Notes: generated by a model from the sequence alone, not told the origin. 64,000 bases of DNA from Dactylis glomerata (GCA_007115705.1 QXEO01001034.1:1550001-1614000); one strand, 5' to 3'; shown: positions 1 to 11,006, numbered from the stretch's first letter. Numbers and translations are program-made.

Positions 1-603
1 CGTAGTTATATATCGCACGCACGTAAGCTGTGTTGTTTGATTAATGTTTCTGCTAATTGGTCCGGCGCCCCAACCGTGTGATTCATTGAGTGAAATCTAT
101 TATAGGCGCTAGGGAGAAGCACCCAAAAAGAAAGTTAATTCCTATTTAGTTTTTGGTTCAATTTAAATTTGTTAAAATTTCAAATTTGTTTAGATTCTAA
201 ATTTGTTCCAATTTCGAATTTATTTAGCTTTTGAATTTCATTTAATTTTAGAATTTGTTCAAATCTGAATAGATTATAAATTTTGTTTAAATTTGAAAAA
301 TTTCAAATCTAGAATTTGCTCAGATTTTAATTTTTTCTAAAATCAAATTTCGAATTTATTTTCAAAAGGAAGGAACTACGGGAATACATCCTTGTGTCTC
401 CGGTCTCCACTCTTCGTTTACTTCTTTCCCTTACTTGTAACTTGCTAGTTACTTGTTTACTTGCATGCTTTCCACTCATAGGAAATTCACCTAGTTGCAC
501 ATCTAGTGAATTTACTTTGTGTCAAGCCTTAAATTTGAAAAAGATTAAAAATTGATTTAGCGTCTATTCACTCCCCCTCTAGTCGCCCGTATCGATCCTT
601 TCA
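1..603 (+). repeat. 3' part of a Copia-type 5' LTR
   Basis: AT-rich sequence with many short aaattt-type runs, ending in CA just before a tRNA-iMet primer site. The left end lies outside the window, so LTR length is unknown. The identification rests on the primer site and the gag that follow; the family is not recognised. Confidence 0.7.
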
Positions 604-605
604 AT

Positions 606-617
606 TGGTATCAGAGC
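606..617 (+). other. Primer binding site, tRNA-iMet type
   Basis: TGGTATCAGAGC is complementary to the 3' end of plant initiator methionine tRNA, the usual primer of plant Copia elements. It lies two bases after the LTR end. Confidence 0.85.
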
Positions 618-655
618 CTAGTGCTCTTGGATTGGGCTTAACCGCCTAAGAGATT

Positions 656-1267
656 ATGGGCGACGAGGAGCCCGCCACTAAGGCGGATCTTAATAGTATA
701 ATAACAAGTAATGGATGCTATGATGGTCGCGCCTAAGAGAATGGATGCTATAATGGCAGCCATGGAAAGCCAAAAATCTCAACTTGATGCTCTCACTAGT
801 GGAACGTCTAGTACCACTCCTCCAACCTCGGTTGAAACCCCGGATAAGGATAAGCCATCCTTAAACGAGGATGATCCGGGCAAGGATGGGGATGAGAGCA
901 ACGAGGACCCACCAAAGAAAGATGACACCTCTCGGGGACATAGCACGGAAGTTCCACCTCCTACGAGCTATGTCTCCGGAAGACACCTTCAAATGCCACA
1001 CCTTGCTTCATGCGGCCCACCGCCACCACTTGATGCTTCTAGCTTTGCCAATTGGCAAGATAACATGCGCTCTCACATAAACTTTGTGTCTATTGAGCTT
1101 TAGAGGATCATTGAGCAGGGTTTCCATCCAACTTCCAAGGACTTGACCAACTTGCTACCTTGGGAGCAAATCGACAAGCAACTCAATGCCTCCGCCTTGC
1201 ATCTAATTCACATGTCTCTTACTGAGAAGGTCAAAGCGTTCGTCCGCAACATCACCTCCGCCAAGGA
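656..1267 (+). pseudogene. Copia gag, frameshifted and truncated
   Basis: The start at 656 reads MGDEEPATKADL, a usual beginning of Triticeae Copia gag. A shift of one base before 711 moves the reading to another frame, which continues with an acidic Ser/Thr/Pro-rich stretch and the conserved block FANWQDNMRSHINF. A TAG follows at about 1101, and the same frame then continues with RIIEQGFHPTSKDLTNL and up to KVKAFVRNITSAKE. Similarity stops abruptly near 1267, where the rest of gag and all of pol are missing. Gag would form the capsid around the element's RNA; this copy cannot encode it. Confidence 0.75.
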
Positions 1268-1604
1268 GCGGCGGCTCCACTGCATAGCTCTGGTGAGGAT
1301 TCCTTCCTGATGGAACGCCGGCTCCATTGGGATGCGTCGGATCTCGCCGGATGCGCCGGAGATCTCCCATCTCGCCAGATGAAGAACCGGCGCATGGCAA
1401 CATCGCCGTAGGAGATCGCCGGAGGAACCCTAACCCTAACCTAGAGAGGAGAAGTGGTCGACTGAGAGTGGCATGTTGTGTTTTACAGAAAGGACCCGGT
1501 GGAAGGACTAATGCGTAATATTGAAAATGATAGGGTTGAAAATGCAAAAGCGGAACAATAAAAGGAGCCGCCACCGCTTCGTCTCACTCCATTCCTCACT
1601 CTCT
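1268..1604. other. GC-rich stretch without a recognised gene
   Basis: Sequence between the truncated Copia gag and the B3 gene. It contains a run resembling a plant 5' leader (gaaccctaaccctaacc) and several in-frame stops. It may be the 5' flank or leader of the B3 gene; nothing firmer can be said. Confidence 0.35.
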
Positions 1605-4338
1605 CCACCTCTGCTAGGGTTTCCGCAGCTCAGAGGAGAAAAGGCGGCGACCACTCCGGCGGCAACTCAGGCGACCACTCCGGCGACCAAGTCGGCGACC
1701 ACTCCGGCGACAACGGAGATGAAGGTACTGAAATCTATTGCCCTTTCACCGTCTTCTTGTGGGTCTTGTGCTTCTTTGTACCCTTTTCTTTGATTTCTAT
1801 TTATAGAAGTACATGAAATTGGTCCTGTTCTGGACAAATTAGGAAATAGATTCGAATATTCATGTGGTCCTGTTCTGGACATCTCCAGTGAAGAGGAGCA
1901 AGTTCCTCAAGCTCCTGTAGTTCCTGAAGTTCCTCAGCAGGTTGCTCTCCTAAAGAGAGGTACAAATCTGTATGATAAATACTATGTTTGGTATTTCAAC
2001 AGATAAGTTCCTCAAAGTGTAGTTGGTCTTCAAGTTGCTTTGGTAAACAATTGCTTGGCATTGCTCTGATAATTAATATTGCAATTTCTCTGCTGTAATA
2101 ATGTAGGCCCTAGAAGTGAGAAGGACTGCTGGCGTTTGAAGGCGTGTAGCAGACAGTCCTTGTGCGTGGTGAATGACCAGCCCGTTGGGAACCCCAAGAG
2201 AAAGGTATGATGAGTATAGCAGCTAGTTTTCCCTCAGTTAAGAAACCAAGATTTAATATCGTTCAGGAGAAAAGCAGACAGCGACGACTAAAGGTGATGC
2301 TTGCTAGTTTGCGACAGCTTCGGACAATTTATATATGGCGCCTCGTCCAAGCTCTGGTTGCTAGCTGCAACGCGGAACCTGCACACAACACAACCAAGTA
2401 CTTTGCTCCCAACTTGCGATGAGGTTGTCAATCTCACCGGTTTGCTTGAAACAAAGGTTATGAGCGTATCGAGTGGAAAACAGTAGAGTATGCGAATAAA
2501 GTAAACAGTGCGAGTAAAGTAAACAGTGCGAGTAAAGTAAACAGGTGATAGCAATATGATGGAAATAGGACCGGGATCCACAGTTCACTAGTGGTGTCTC
2601 TCCATAGATAAATAACACATGCTGGGTAAACAAATTACAGTTGGGCAATTGATAGAATAAAGATAAACGTGATATGTCAAGAAGATCACTATGAGATTTA
2701 CTCTGGGCATTACAACAAAATACATAGACCGCCATCCAACTGCATATATGACTAATAATCCACTCCCGGGGATATCAATCCGAACACCCCATGAGTATTA
2801 AGTTGCGAACAACAGATAATTGCATTAAGCAAAGTGTGTAATGTAAACAAAGCATATGCCCATGAGCATATGAATGTTGTTTTCTCCCTAGTAGCAACAA
2901 CACATCTACAACCTTAGAGGTTTCTGTCACTCCCCCAGGATAAATAGAGGCATGAACCCACTATCGAGCATAAATACCCCCTCTTGGAGTCACTAGCAAC
3001 TACTCGGCCAAGATAGCTACTAACAACGGAGAGCATGCAAGATCATAAACAACATAGAGATAACATAAGATAATATTCAGTACAGCAACTCAATCATAAA
3101 CACCAATATTCATCGGATCCCAATAAACCAAACATGTAGAATTACATAACGGTGATCTCAATCATGTAGGGCAGCTCATGAGATCTAAACATGAAGCACA
3201 TGGTGGAGGAGACAACCATCTAGCTACTGCTATGGACCCATAGTCCAAGGTAGACTACTCACTCATCGCTCTGGAGGCAAGCATGGCGATGAAGAAGACC
3301 TCCGGTGGCGATTCCCCTCTCCGGCAGGGTGCCGGGAAGAGCTTCTGGACCCTCCCGATCTTCGGGTCGACGGCGGCGGTGGATCGCGATGTGTTCTGGA
3401 AAAGTGATCGGGTACTTAGTTTTTTTCCGTCGGGGGGTCTTTATAGGCGAAGGGGCGATGTCAGAGGAGGAGCCAGGTGCCCTCACGTGGGGCTCGCGCG
3501 GCCAGGGGCCTGGCCGCGCCACCCCTGCGTGTGGGGCCCTGGTGGCCCCCCTCCTACTCTCCTTCGGATCTCTGGAAGCTTCCGGGTAAAATAAGACTTC
3601 AGGAACTTGTTTCGTCCAATTCCGAGAATATTTCCTGTGTATCACTTCTGAAACACAAAAACAGCAGAAAACAGGAAACTGGCACTGTGGCAACTCGTTA
3701 ATAGGTTAGTTCCGGAAAATGCATAAAAGTGCCACAAAGTGTAACGAAACAATAGGCAAATGATGTAAAAACAAGCATGGAGCATCAAAAATTATAGATA
3801 CGTTGGAGACGTATCAAGGACATGTCATTTGATTGGCATTGCATGTATGGAAATGACATGTCTCTAACTGAGAGCCAGGTGACATTCCTGGGGGGTTTTT
3901 GTGCTAGTCTGGAAGAAGATAAACTGTTTAAGATCTATCTCTTTAAGATGACACATTCATCTGTCATTGAGAAGAAATGCAAGATGGTAGGATAATATGT
4001 TCTTATCAATTTCTGTTTGCTTGCATATGTTGGCTACATGAAACTTGGCTGACAACATTCTTCTGTATTCTTCATAGGAATTCACAACTCCGTACCTGGA
4101 AAGGTACCTTGCTAAACCAACACAAGTCAGGGTTGAGATGTTTGAGGAGGATCACATGCATTTTAGTGTCCGGATGAAGATGGGGAAGGGATCAACATCC
4201 AAGAGGGCGTTGATGACCACTGGATGGGCGCAAGCAATGGCAAGATACCAGTTCAAAAAAGATGACATCGTCATGTTCCTCTTCGAGTACAATGGTGCTG
4301 ATGGACTAGTTCTCCTCCTTCATAAAGTTTCTGCTTGA
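1605..4338 (+). pseudogene. B3-domain (REM-like) host gene split by a solo LTR
   Basis: Exons joinable by GT-AG rules: one ending at 1724, then 1807-1959, 2107-2126 continuing at 3822-3986, and 4078-4338. Phases match across the joins. Exon 1 reads a Gly/Asp-rich stretch (DHSGGNSGDHSGDQ) and exon 2 an acidic Pro/Val-rich linker. Exon 3 reads LTESQVTFLGGF, and exon 4 starts EFTTPYLERYL and holds the B3 signature ALMTTGWAQAMARYQFKKDD followed by VMFLFEY. B3 proteins are plant nuclear DNA-binding factors. A 1690-bp LTR inside exon 3 disrupts the reading. The true start codon was not found, so the copy may also lack its 5' end. B3 identity is moderately sure; the inactive state is well supported. 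Confidence 0.65.
2127..3816 (-). mobile_element. Solo LTR, TGATACGTCTC family, in a B3 exon
   Basis: On the minus strand it begins TGATACGTCTCCAACGTATC at 3816 and shares its length with the LTRs at 30640-32270 and 55196-56798. A 5-bp duplication AGGAC flanks it (2122-2126 and 3817-3821). There is no primer site, internal region or second LTR, so it is a solo LTR left by recombination between the two LTRs of a full element. The outer end near 2127-2180 is rearranged relative to the other two copies. A GC-rich hairpin lies near 3495-3518. Confidence 0.8.
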
Positions 4339-4673
4339 ATTACAGGATGATTGGTAAGTCTGACAGCCACTTATAGCTGTTGTGGCTGTCTTAGTTATAG
4401 GAAGTAAGTATGTTGGGAACTTATTAATAGGTACTAATGATGGACAGTGTGTCATTTTGGGCAGCAATAGCACTACGTATGGTGCTGTTGTAAGTCTGCC
4501 TTCTGAAGTATGTTTAACTATGGACTTTGCTATGCCTACATGATCGGCATGTGGCATTTTGAATAGCAATAGCAGTACATGTACTTAACTTGTTCATGTT
4601 GCTCTTTAATTAGTTGCTGTTACTTTGTAATTACTCGCTGTTAAACAGTAGTTGTTATTGATCGTTATCTACT
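4339..4673. other. 3' flank of the B3 gene, no gene seen
   Basis: AT-rich non-coding sequence after the B3 stop codon, probably 3' UTR and downstream DNA. No ORF or repeat is recognised. Confidence 0.5.
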
Positions 4674-4849
4674 TTTGGGGCACATCTGAAAGTGCCCCAA
4701 AAGATTGCAACTTTTGGGGCACTTTGATTAAAATGCCCCAAATTATTGCTACTTTAGGAGCACATTTGAAAATGTCCCAAAAGTAGCTACCTTTAGAGGC
4801 ACTAGATGACCCGTTGCGCCACTGGCGCAAAGGCAAATCCGAAGCGGCA
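4674..4849. repeat. Left array of hairpin repeats (DNA-transposon end?)
   Basis: Short palindromic units follow one another. The first is TTTTGGGGCAC, eight bases, then GTGCCCCAAAA. Similar units with TTTGGGGCAC and GTGCCCC arms follow, then a GC-rich palindrome (tgcgccactggcgca). The same motifs recur in inverted orientation at 27120-27333. This resembles the subterminal repeats of CACTA-type elements. No intact CACTA terminus is visible on this side. The CGGCA at 4845-4849 is one copy of the duplication around element B. Confidence 0.5.
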
Positions 4850-4885
4850 TGATACGTTGCAAACGTATCTATAATTTTTGATGCT
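4850..4885 (+). repeat. Element B 5' LTR, first 36 bp
   Basis: Begins TGATACGTTGCAAACGTATC and stops at the ATGCT duplicated by insertion of A. It resumes at 14309. Confidence 0.93.
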
Positions 4886-6264
4886 TGATACGTCCAAAAC
4901 GTATCTACTTTCCCGAACACTTTTGCTGTTGTTTCTCCTCTAACTTGTGTGTTTTGAATACAACTAACACGGACTGACGCTGTTTTCAGCAGAATTGCTC
5001 TGGTGTCTCGTTTTGTGCAGAAATTCAATTTCCAGTAAAAATTCGGGAAAAATCACCAAAAATCATATTTCACCAGAAGACCCACGGAGCCAGAAGACCG
5101 GAGGGAGAAGTGGCTCGAGGAGCCGTCACGCATGGGCGGCGCGGCCCAGCCCTGGCCGCGCCACCCCTGTGTGAGGTGGCTCCAGGCTGCCTCTCGACCC
5201 CCTCTCTCGCGTACATATACCCCCTGACGACTTAATATCGGGGAGACGGCGTTTTTCCCAGATAGACTTCCGCTGCGCCGCCGCCATCAGAAACCGCGAT
5301 TCGGAACCAGAAACTCCGTTCTGGCACCCTGCCGGGACGGGGATTCGGAGGAGATCTTCATCACCATCACCACCGACGCTCCTCCATCGACCATCCATGA
5401 CTCCCCCATCCATGTGTGAGTAATTCCCCCGCTGTAGGTGAGGGGATGGTAGGGATTGGATGAGATTGTTCATGTAATTTGATATGAGATTGATAGGGCA
5501 TAGTGCCTAGTATCTTTATTTAGTGCCTATGACATTGTTGCAACTTGTTGTGCTTAATGCTTGTCACTTTGGGCCCGAGTGCCATGATTTCAGATCTGAA
5601 CATGTTATTATTTCTATGATGATACTTGTTGTTTATGGTCTTACCTACAAGTTGTATACACATATTGTTGTCCGGAACCCGAGGCCCCAAAGTGACAGAA
5701 ATTGGGATAACCGGAGGGGATGGCTATGATGTGAGGATCACATGTGTTCACCGAGTGCTAATGCTTTGCTCCGGTACTTTATTAAAAGGAGTACCTTAAT
5801 TACCAGTAGTTTCCCTTGAGGCCCTGCTGCAACAGGCTGGTAGGACAAAAGATGTCGTGCAAGTTTCTCCTTGTGAGCACGCACGACTATATACGGAACA
5901 CATGCCTATGATTGTTTGTACTAGGATGCTTTATCATTATTTATCTGCAATGCCCGTATCTCATTGATTTCATGAATTATCTTATCCATGCAATGCCCGT
6001 TATCCATCCCTATGCCTACAGTATTTGTTCCTACTGTTTACAACCGTTACTTCTACTGTTGTTACTGTTTTACTACTGTCACTGCTATAAAACTGTTGCT
6101 ACTGATAAACCGCTGCGAGTGAGACTGTTTCCAGGTGCAGGTGAATTGACAACTCATCTGTTAAGGCTTACATATATTCTTTGGCTCCCCTTGTGTCGAA
6201 TCAATAAATTTGGGTAATACTTCCCTCGAAGACTGTTGCGATCCCCTATACTTGTGGGTCATCA
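4886..6264 (+). repeat. Element A 5' LTR
   Basis: 1379 bp, TGATACGTCC to GGGTCATCA. Arms GATACGT and ACGTATC form a terminal hairpin. A GC-rich hairpin (GGCGCGGCC 5138-5146, GGCCGCGCC 5154-5162) lies inside. Short ORFs here recur in the 3' LTR only because the LTRs are duplicates. Confidence 0.95.
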
Positions 6265-6275
6265 AGACTATTTTC

Positions 6276-6292
6276 TGGCGCCGTTGCCGGGG
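6276..6292 (+). other. Element A primer binding site, tRNA-Asp type
   Basis: TGGCGCCGTTGCCGGGG is complementary to the 3' end of plant tRNA-Asp(GTC) including CCA. Reverse transcription would start here, 11 bases after the LTR. Confidence 0.9.
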
Positions 6293-6352
6293 ACCATAGC
6301 TTTATCTGTAAGTTCACTTGGTATTCATATTGTTCGCTGCAATCCTTTCATC

Positions 6353-8935
6353 ATGGGTAAACCTCGTGATGGAAAAGTTCATATATTGCCATCCACTACA
6401 AGAAGAGGTACGACTCTCAACACCTCTGTTGCTCTTGATTCACCTTCTGTTATGAGTAAGTTGCTTACACCACCACACCCACACGTTACTGCTACTACTT
6501 CTGCTGAGATTGAAAGTGCCACTGATAATTTAGACGATGCTTCTACTGTGCTTGATGAGAGAGGTTCACTAGGTTCCTTTTTAGAGGCTACTATTGCTAG
6601 AGCTAAGTTGGGAAACACCACTGTTACACCTGTTAGTTCACCTGAGTCTAGGGAATGTCCTAGTGATGATTATGATGATGATGCTTATATTGAGCTTAAT
6701 GATGATTTTATTGCAGAAGCACGTGTTGCTCGTGATGCAGGTAATATTAAAGAGCTTCTTGCTAAACGTTCTGTTAGATATAATTTGTCTCCTGATCCTA
6801 AGTTTGCTGCTTCACCTATCAATATTAGAGACAAAGATTATGATTTTTCTTTGGATTTATCTTACATATCTATTGTTGAGAAAACTCCCTTTTGTGGTAC
6901 TAAAGATGAGAGTGCTATGGAGCACATGAATGAGCTTTCTACTTTGAGTAATTTGTTTTCTGATGATATTAAGCTCCGCACTTATTTTGTTGCTAAGATT
7001 TTTCCTTTCTCGTTGAAAGATGCTGCTAAAATTTGGTTTAATAGCTTGTCTCCTGGATCTCTTACTAGTCCTATTGCTTTGGTTAATGCTTTCTTTCAGA
7101 AATATTTTCCCGCTAGTGCTCAACATGCTGCTGTGCAGAAAATCTTTGATTTTGAACAGGGAAAATGAGAGAAATTGCCTGAATCTTGGACAAGGTTTTG
7201 TTCTTTAATTAGAGCTTTGCCTAAAGAACCATTGCCTAAAAATGAACTCCTTGACATATTTTATAATGGACTAACGGATGAATCTAAGTCATATTTGGAT
7301 AGCTGTGCTGGTTGTGTTTTCAGGGAAAGAACTCCGGCTGAAGCAGAGGAGTTAATGGCTAAAATAAGCCGGAATCATGATGATTGGACTTTAGTTGAGC
7401 CAGCACCAGCACCAACTCCTGCGCCATCTACAGAGCCCACACCGAAGAAGAGAGGGATGATTGAATTAAATGATGAAGTTATGAAGGAGACTAAGAAAGC
7501 TCTTAAGGAGAAAGGTATTAAGGCCGAAGATGTGAAGAATTTACCTCCTATTGAAGAATTATGTAAGCCAATCCCTCACTCATCTACTATTGAGGTACAC
7601 TCTCTCCAAAGCTTTGATGAAAGAGATATTCCTTATACTAAACCTCCTGATCAATGCTTAGATGAATTTGATAATTTTATTGTTAAACAAGAAAATTTTA
7701 ATATAATGGTGCATAATCATCTGTTGGAGAATTCTAGAGTTATTAACAAGATGCAGGATATTGTGGAGAGAACCGCCAATGATGTGAAGATACTTGCTAA
7801 ACATTTTCAAATGATTCAAACACAAATTGATCAGCTTACCAAAGTGCAGCAAGACCTGCTAGTTAATGCTGCAAGAGAGAAGCAAGCATGTGAAATACGC
7901 ACAAGAAGTGGTGCTGCTACTCAAGACCCATTATATCCTGAAGGACATCCTAAGAGGGTTGAGCAAGATTCTCAACGCACTTCAAGTGATGATATTCCTC
8001 CCAAGAAGAAGAAGAAGCATAAAACAACTACAGAATCTTCTGATGAAAGTAAAGATCCTAACAGTGTTTCTATTTCTGATGCTGAAACAGAACCAGGAAA
8101 TGATAAAGAAGAAGATAAAGAAGAAGCTGAAGAAGAACCGGAAAAGAGTGATAAAAATGTAAAGTACACCAAAGAAGACTTCATTGCCAACAAGCATGGC
8201 AAGGAGAGGGAACCTTGGGTACAGAAGCCAATGCCTTTTCCTAGTAAGAAACATAAGTCCAAGGAAGAAGAACACTACAACAGGTTTTGTGAATGGATGA
8301 GACCTTTATTTTTGCAAATTCCTTTGACTGATGCTATTAGAATGCCTCCTTATGCAAAGTATATGAAAGATATTGTCACTAACAAAAGGAAAATTCCTAG
8401 TGAGGAAATTTCCACACTACTTGCTAATTATTCTTTTGATGGTAAAGTTCCAGAGAAGCTTGGAGATCCAGGTATACCAACTATTCCGTGCTCCATTAAA
8501 AATAACTATGTTAGAACTGCCTTATGTGATTTGGGAGCTGGAGTTAGTGTCATGCCTTTTTCTCTTTATAAGAAACTTGATCTAGAAAAATTGGTTTCAA
8601 CTGATATATCCTTGCAGATGGCTGATAAGTCTACTACTATTCCTATCGGTATATGTGAGAATGTTCCTGTTCAAGTTGCTAACAGCTGTTTAATATTAAC
8701 TGATTTTGTTGTGTTAGAAATGCCTGAAGATGATAATATGTCTATTATTCTTGGGAGACCTTTTCTAAACACTGCAGGTGCTGTTATTAATTGCAATCAA
8801 GGAAAAGTCACTTTTAATGTTAATGACAAAGAATACACCGTTTATTTTCCCAAGAAGATTGATAGGAGGAATGCTCTAAATTCAATCAAGCATGTTGAGA
8901 CCATCAAAGTTGGTCAAATTATTTGTTCAGAGTGA
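6353..8935 (+). pseudogene. Element A gag-protease polyprotein, one internal stop
   Basis: Start chosen at the first ATG after the primer site (MGKPRDGKVHIL). The frame stays open to 8935 (861 codons) except for a TGA at 7166-7168, codon 272, within the gag core. Gag hallmarks on both sides of the stop are AKIWFNSLSPGSL, ALVNAFFQKYFP and ELLDIFYNGL. A Pro/Ala stretch, a coiled-coil-like region and Lys/Glu-rich segments follow. Near residue 723 the retropepsin block ALCDLGAGVSVMP appears, then IILGRPFLNTAGAVI. The D-L-G-A active site is usual for the Athila/Tat group. Gag packages the RNA and protease would process it. The ORF ends after protease with no pol. Confidence 0.88.
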
Positions 8936-9835
8936 AAGCCCAGGGAAGAATGTCAAATTGTTATGGTTGGGACTATACCTATCAAAGTTGAGGTAACATA
9001 AGCATTAAGTGATATGCAAAGTTTTGCCTCATAAAAAGTTAGTTTGGTAACAAGACTTGATCAACCTTGTTAACAAAGTGATTTTATATGAAAGAAACTT
9101 CGTTTTCACCGCATCCACTCCACCTCACTTGTATTTACTTTCATCAAATTTTATTCCTTCAGTTTAGTTGCATGATTAAGAGTATCTCAGAGCTGCTGCA
9201 TGCTTAGTTTTGAATTGCTTGAAATCTTTTCATCCTCGGTTTTCCTGAGTTTTATCGTTATGCCAATTTCTGAAAAATCCTCGAAAATAAAGTTTCTCGA
9301 AAAATTCCAGAAAATTCTTTATAAATTTTTATGTCAAAAATGGGGCAGAGAGACACCTGGGAGGCACCAGGTGGGGCAGCCACGCCACCTCACACACAGG
9401 TGGCGCGGCCCAGCCCTGGCCGCGCCACCCATGTGTGAGGGGGCCCCACCAGGCCACTCACTCATCTCTTCTTCCCCTGCTCTTTCTCTCTCCAGAAAAA
9501 CACCGACCCATTTTCTCAAGCTCGAGTTCTTGCTGTTCTTCACCCAGATTTTCGATCTCCTTGTTCAGCCCAGCATTTTTGCTGAAACTTGGATCATTTG
9601 CTCTCCGGTATGTGACTCCTCCACTTGTCCAAGTAGATTTTCTTTTGGTAAAGTATTTCTTGAGTATTTTAGCATTGTAGGTGACAGTATAAATGAGTAT
9701 GCATGCTTGTTCTATTGTTTAGAAAGATTACTTTGATGCATGATAGCTCTCTAGTAACCCTCTATAGTAGTTTCCTACATTTGCTTGTCTTTAAATCACT
9801 TTTTATGAGTTTGTTGAAAAATTTCAGAGAAGAAG
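8936..9835 (+). promoter_or_regulatory. Element A internal leader of ORF2 with hairpin and intron
   Basis: Non-coding spacer between gag-PR and ORF2. It has a TATA-like TTATAAATTT at 9319-9328 and a 22-bp hairpin (arms 9389-9410 and 9418-9439, two mismatches, loop cagccct) whose core equals the GC-rich hairpin of the LTR. A good intron follows: GTATGTG donor at 9608, TTTCAG acceptor ending 9827. The ORF2 ATG is nine bases further. Together these suggest a separate transcription unit for ORF2 (inference). Confidence 0.55.
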
Positions 9836-10969
9836 ATGGCCAACTTCACATATGGAGAAGTGTTTGAAAGTGATGCACCAAGGGCATCAAGGCCTTCAAG
9901 ATCCGCTACCCGATATAGGGTATCCTATAATGAGGATCTCATGTCACCGAACCCAGAAGGGGATGATGGAGATGCACATCCATCCGCCTTCCCTTGTTTT
10001 AACTTCTTGAGTGATGCAGGGATTCTTGATGATTTCTTGCTCCTTATTAACAGGGTTGGGTTGACAGATTATGTGGCAGATGAAAGAAACCAATATGCTT
10101 TGCTTACAAAGACTTTCGTTGAAAGTTTTAAATTTATTAACTCTCATTACAATCCGTCTGTTGCATTTAAGATTTATGATCAGCCCATCACCATGTCTTT
10201 GGAGAGGTTTTGTTTTGTTTTAGGTATTCCCATGTTTGGAACGTCTAGGAAGATACAAAATCACCCCGCTGATTTGTTGGAGCTTTACCGAGGGGTGACC
10301 AATGATGATGACCGCAACGCACAGCGAGGCAAGATAAGAAATATTCAACTTCCAGCTATTAGATATTTTACTTACTATCTTGCAACCAGTGTACTTGGTA
10401 GAGAAAACACTAGCAATATCTCCAACTATCATTTAGCTTTTCTAGCCACTGCTCTTGATGTTGGTAGGGAGTATAACCTTGGTGCTGTTATTGCTCGTCG
10501 CCTAGCTGCTAGGGGACCTATTTATGGAGGTATTATTGCTGCGCGCATTGTTGCTGAGCTAGGACTTTCTATTGCTCCTAATGATGTATTGTTGGCTCCA
10601 CAGAGGCTTGATCTCGCTGCTATGAAACTCCATCATTTTGTTACTGCTAACTCTCGTGCAGGGAAATTAGTTTACAGGATGTTATTCATTGATGGAGAGG
10701 AAAGGGAAATTCCCTTTCCTCAGCCTAACTTGTTCAGCATTCATAAGAAGCCATGGTCGCGCACGAAGGTGGAGTTGGACGATCAGCTTAGGCTGCTTGG
10801 TTTCAATATCCAACACGGCGTGGTGGTTCAGGAGGAAGAGGAGGAGCCGCCCTATCACTTCACCACGTACCACTCCGGGGCATCCTCAAACTCTTATCAG
10901 GACGATGGTGCTTCTTCGTCACACCACGAGGGCGCCACCTCATGGCAGGGGTGGCCGAGTTGGGATTGA
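9836..10969 (+). CDS. Element A ORF2, Athila ORF-1-like transposon protein
   Basis: Intact 377-residue ORF starting MANFTYGEVFESDAP. Arg/Ser-rich N-terminus, acidic linker, then a globular helical region (about residues 50-300) with LLLINRVGLTDYV, SLERFCFVLGIPMFG and NYHLAFLATALDVGREYNLG. The tail is rich in Glu, Ser, His and Gly and ends in tryptophans. It resembles the plant-specific family annotated as Athila ORF-1 or putative plant transposon protein, whose biochemical role is unknown. No signal peptide or clear membrane segment is seen, so an envelope role is not supported. It lies in the 3' position used by env-like ORFs and is followed at once by a PPT-like motif. Confidence 0.7.
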   Translation: MANFTYGEVFESDAPRASRPSRSATRYRVSYNEDLMSPNPEGDDGDAHPSAFPCFNFLSDAGILDDFLLLINRVGLTDYVADERNQYALLTKTFVESFKFINSHYNPSVAFKIYDQPITMSLERFCFVLGIPMFGTSRKIQNHPADLLELYRGVTNDDDRNAQRGKIRNIQLPAIRYFTYYLATSVLGRENTSNISNYHLAFLATALDVGREYNLGAVIARRLAARGPIYGGIIAARIVAELGLSIAPNDVLLAPQRLDLAAMKLHHFVTANSRAGKLVYRMLFIDGEEREIPFPQPNLFSIHKKPWSRTKVELDDQLRLLGFNIQHGVVVQEEEEEPPYHFTTYHSGASSNSYQDDGASSSHHEGATSWQGWPSWD

Positions 10970-10991
10970 TCTCCACTTAGGCCAAAAGCCT

Positions 10992-11006
10992 AAGCTTGGG
11001 GGGAGG
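10992..11006 (+). other. PPT-like motif downstream of ORF2
   Basis: AAGCTTGGGGGGAGG matches the polypurine tract of the same element before the 3' LTR (12910-12923) but lies about 1.9 kb upstream of it. Confidence 0.5.

Noticed and set aside
5126..5473. 115-residue minus-strand ORF, repeated at 13165-13512
   Set aside because: Inside the LTRs of A and antisense to the leader; no family similarity.
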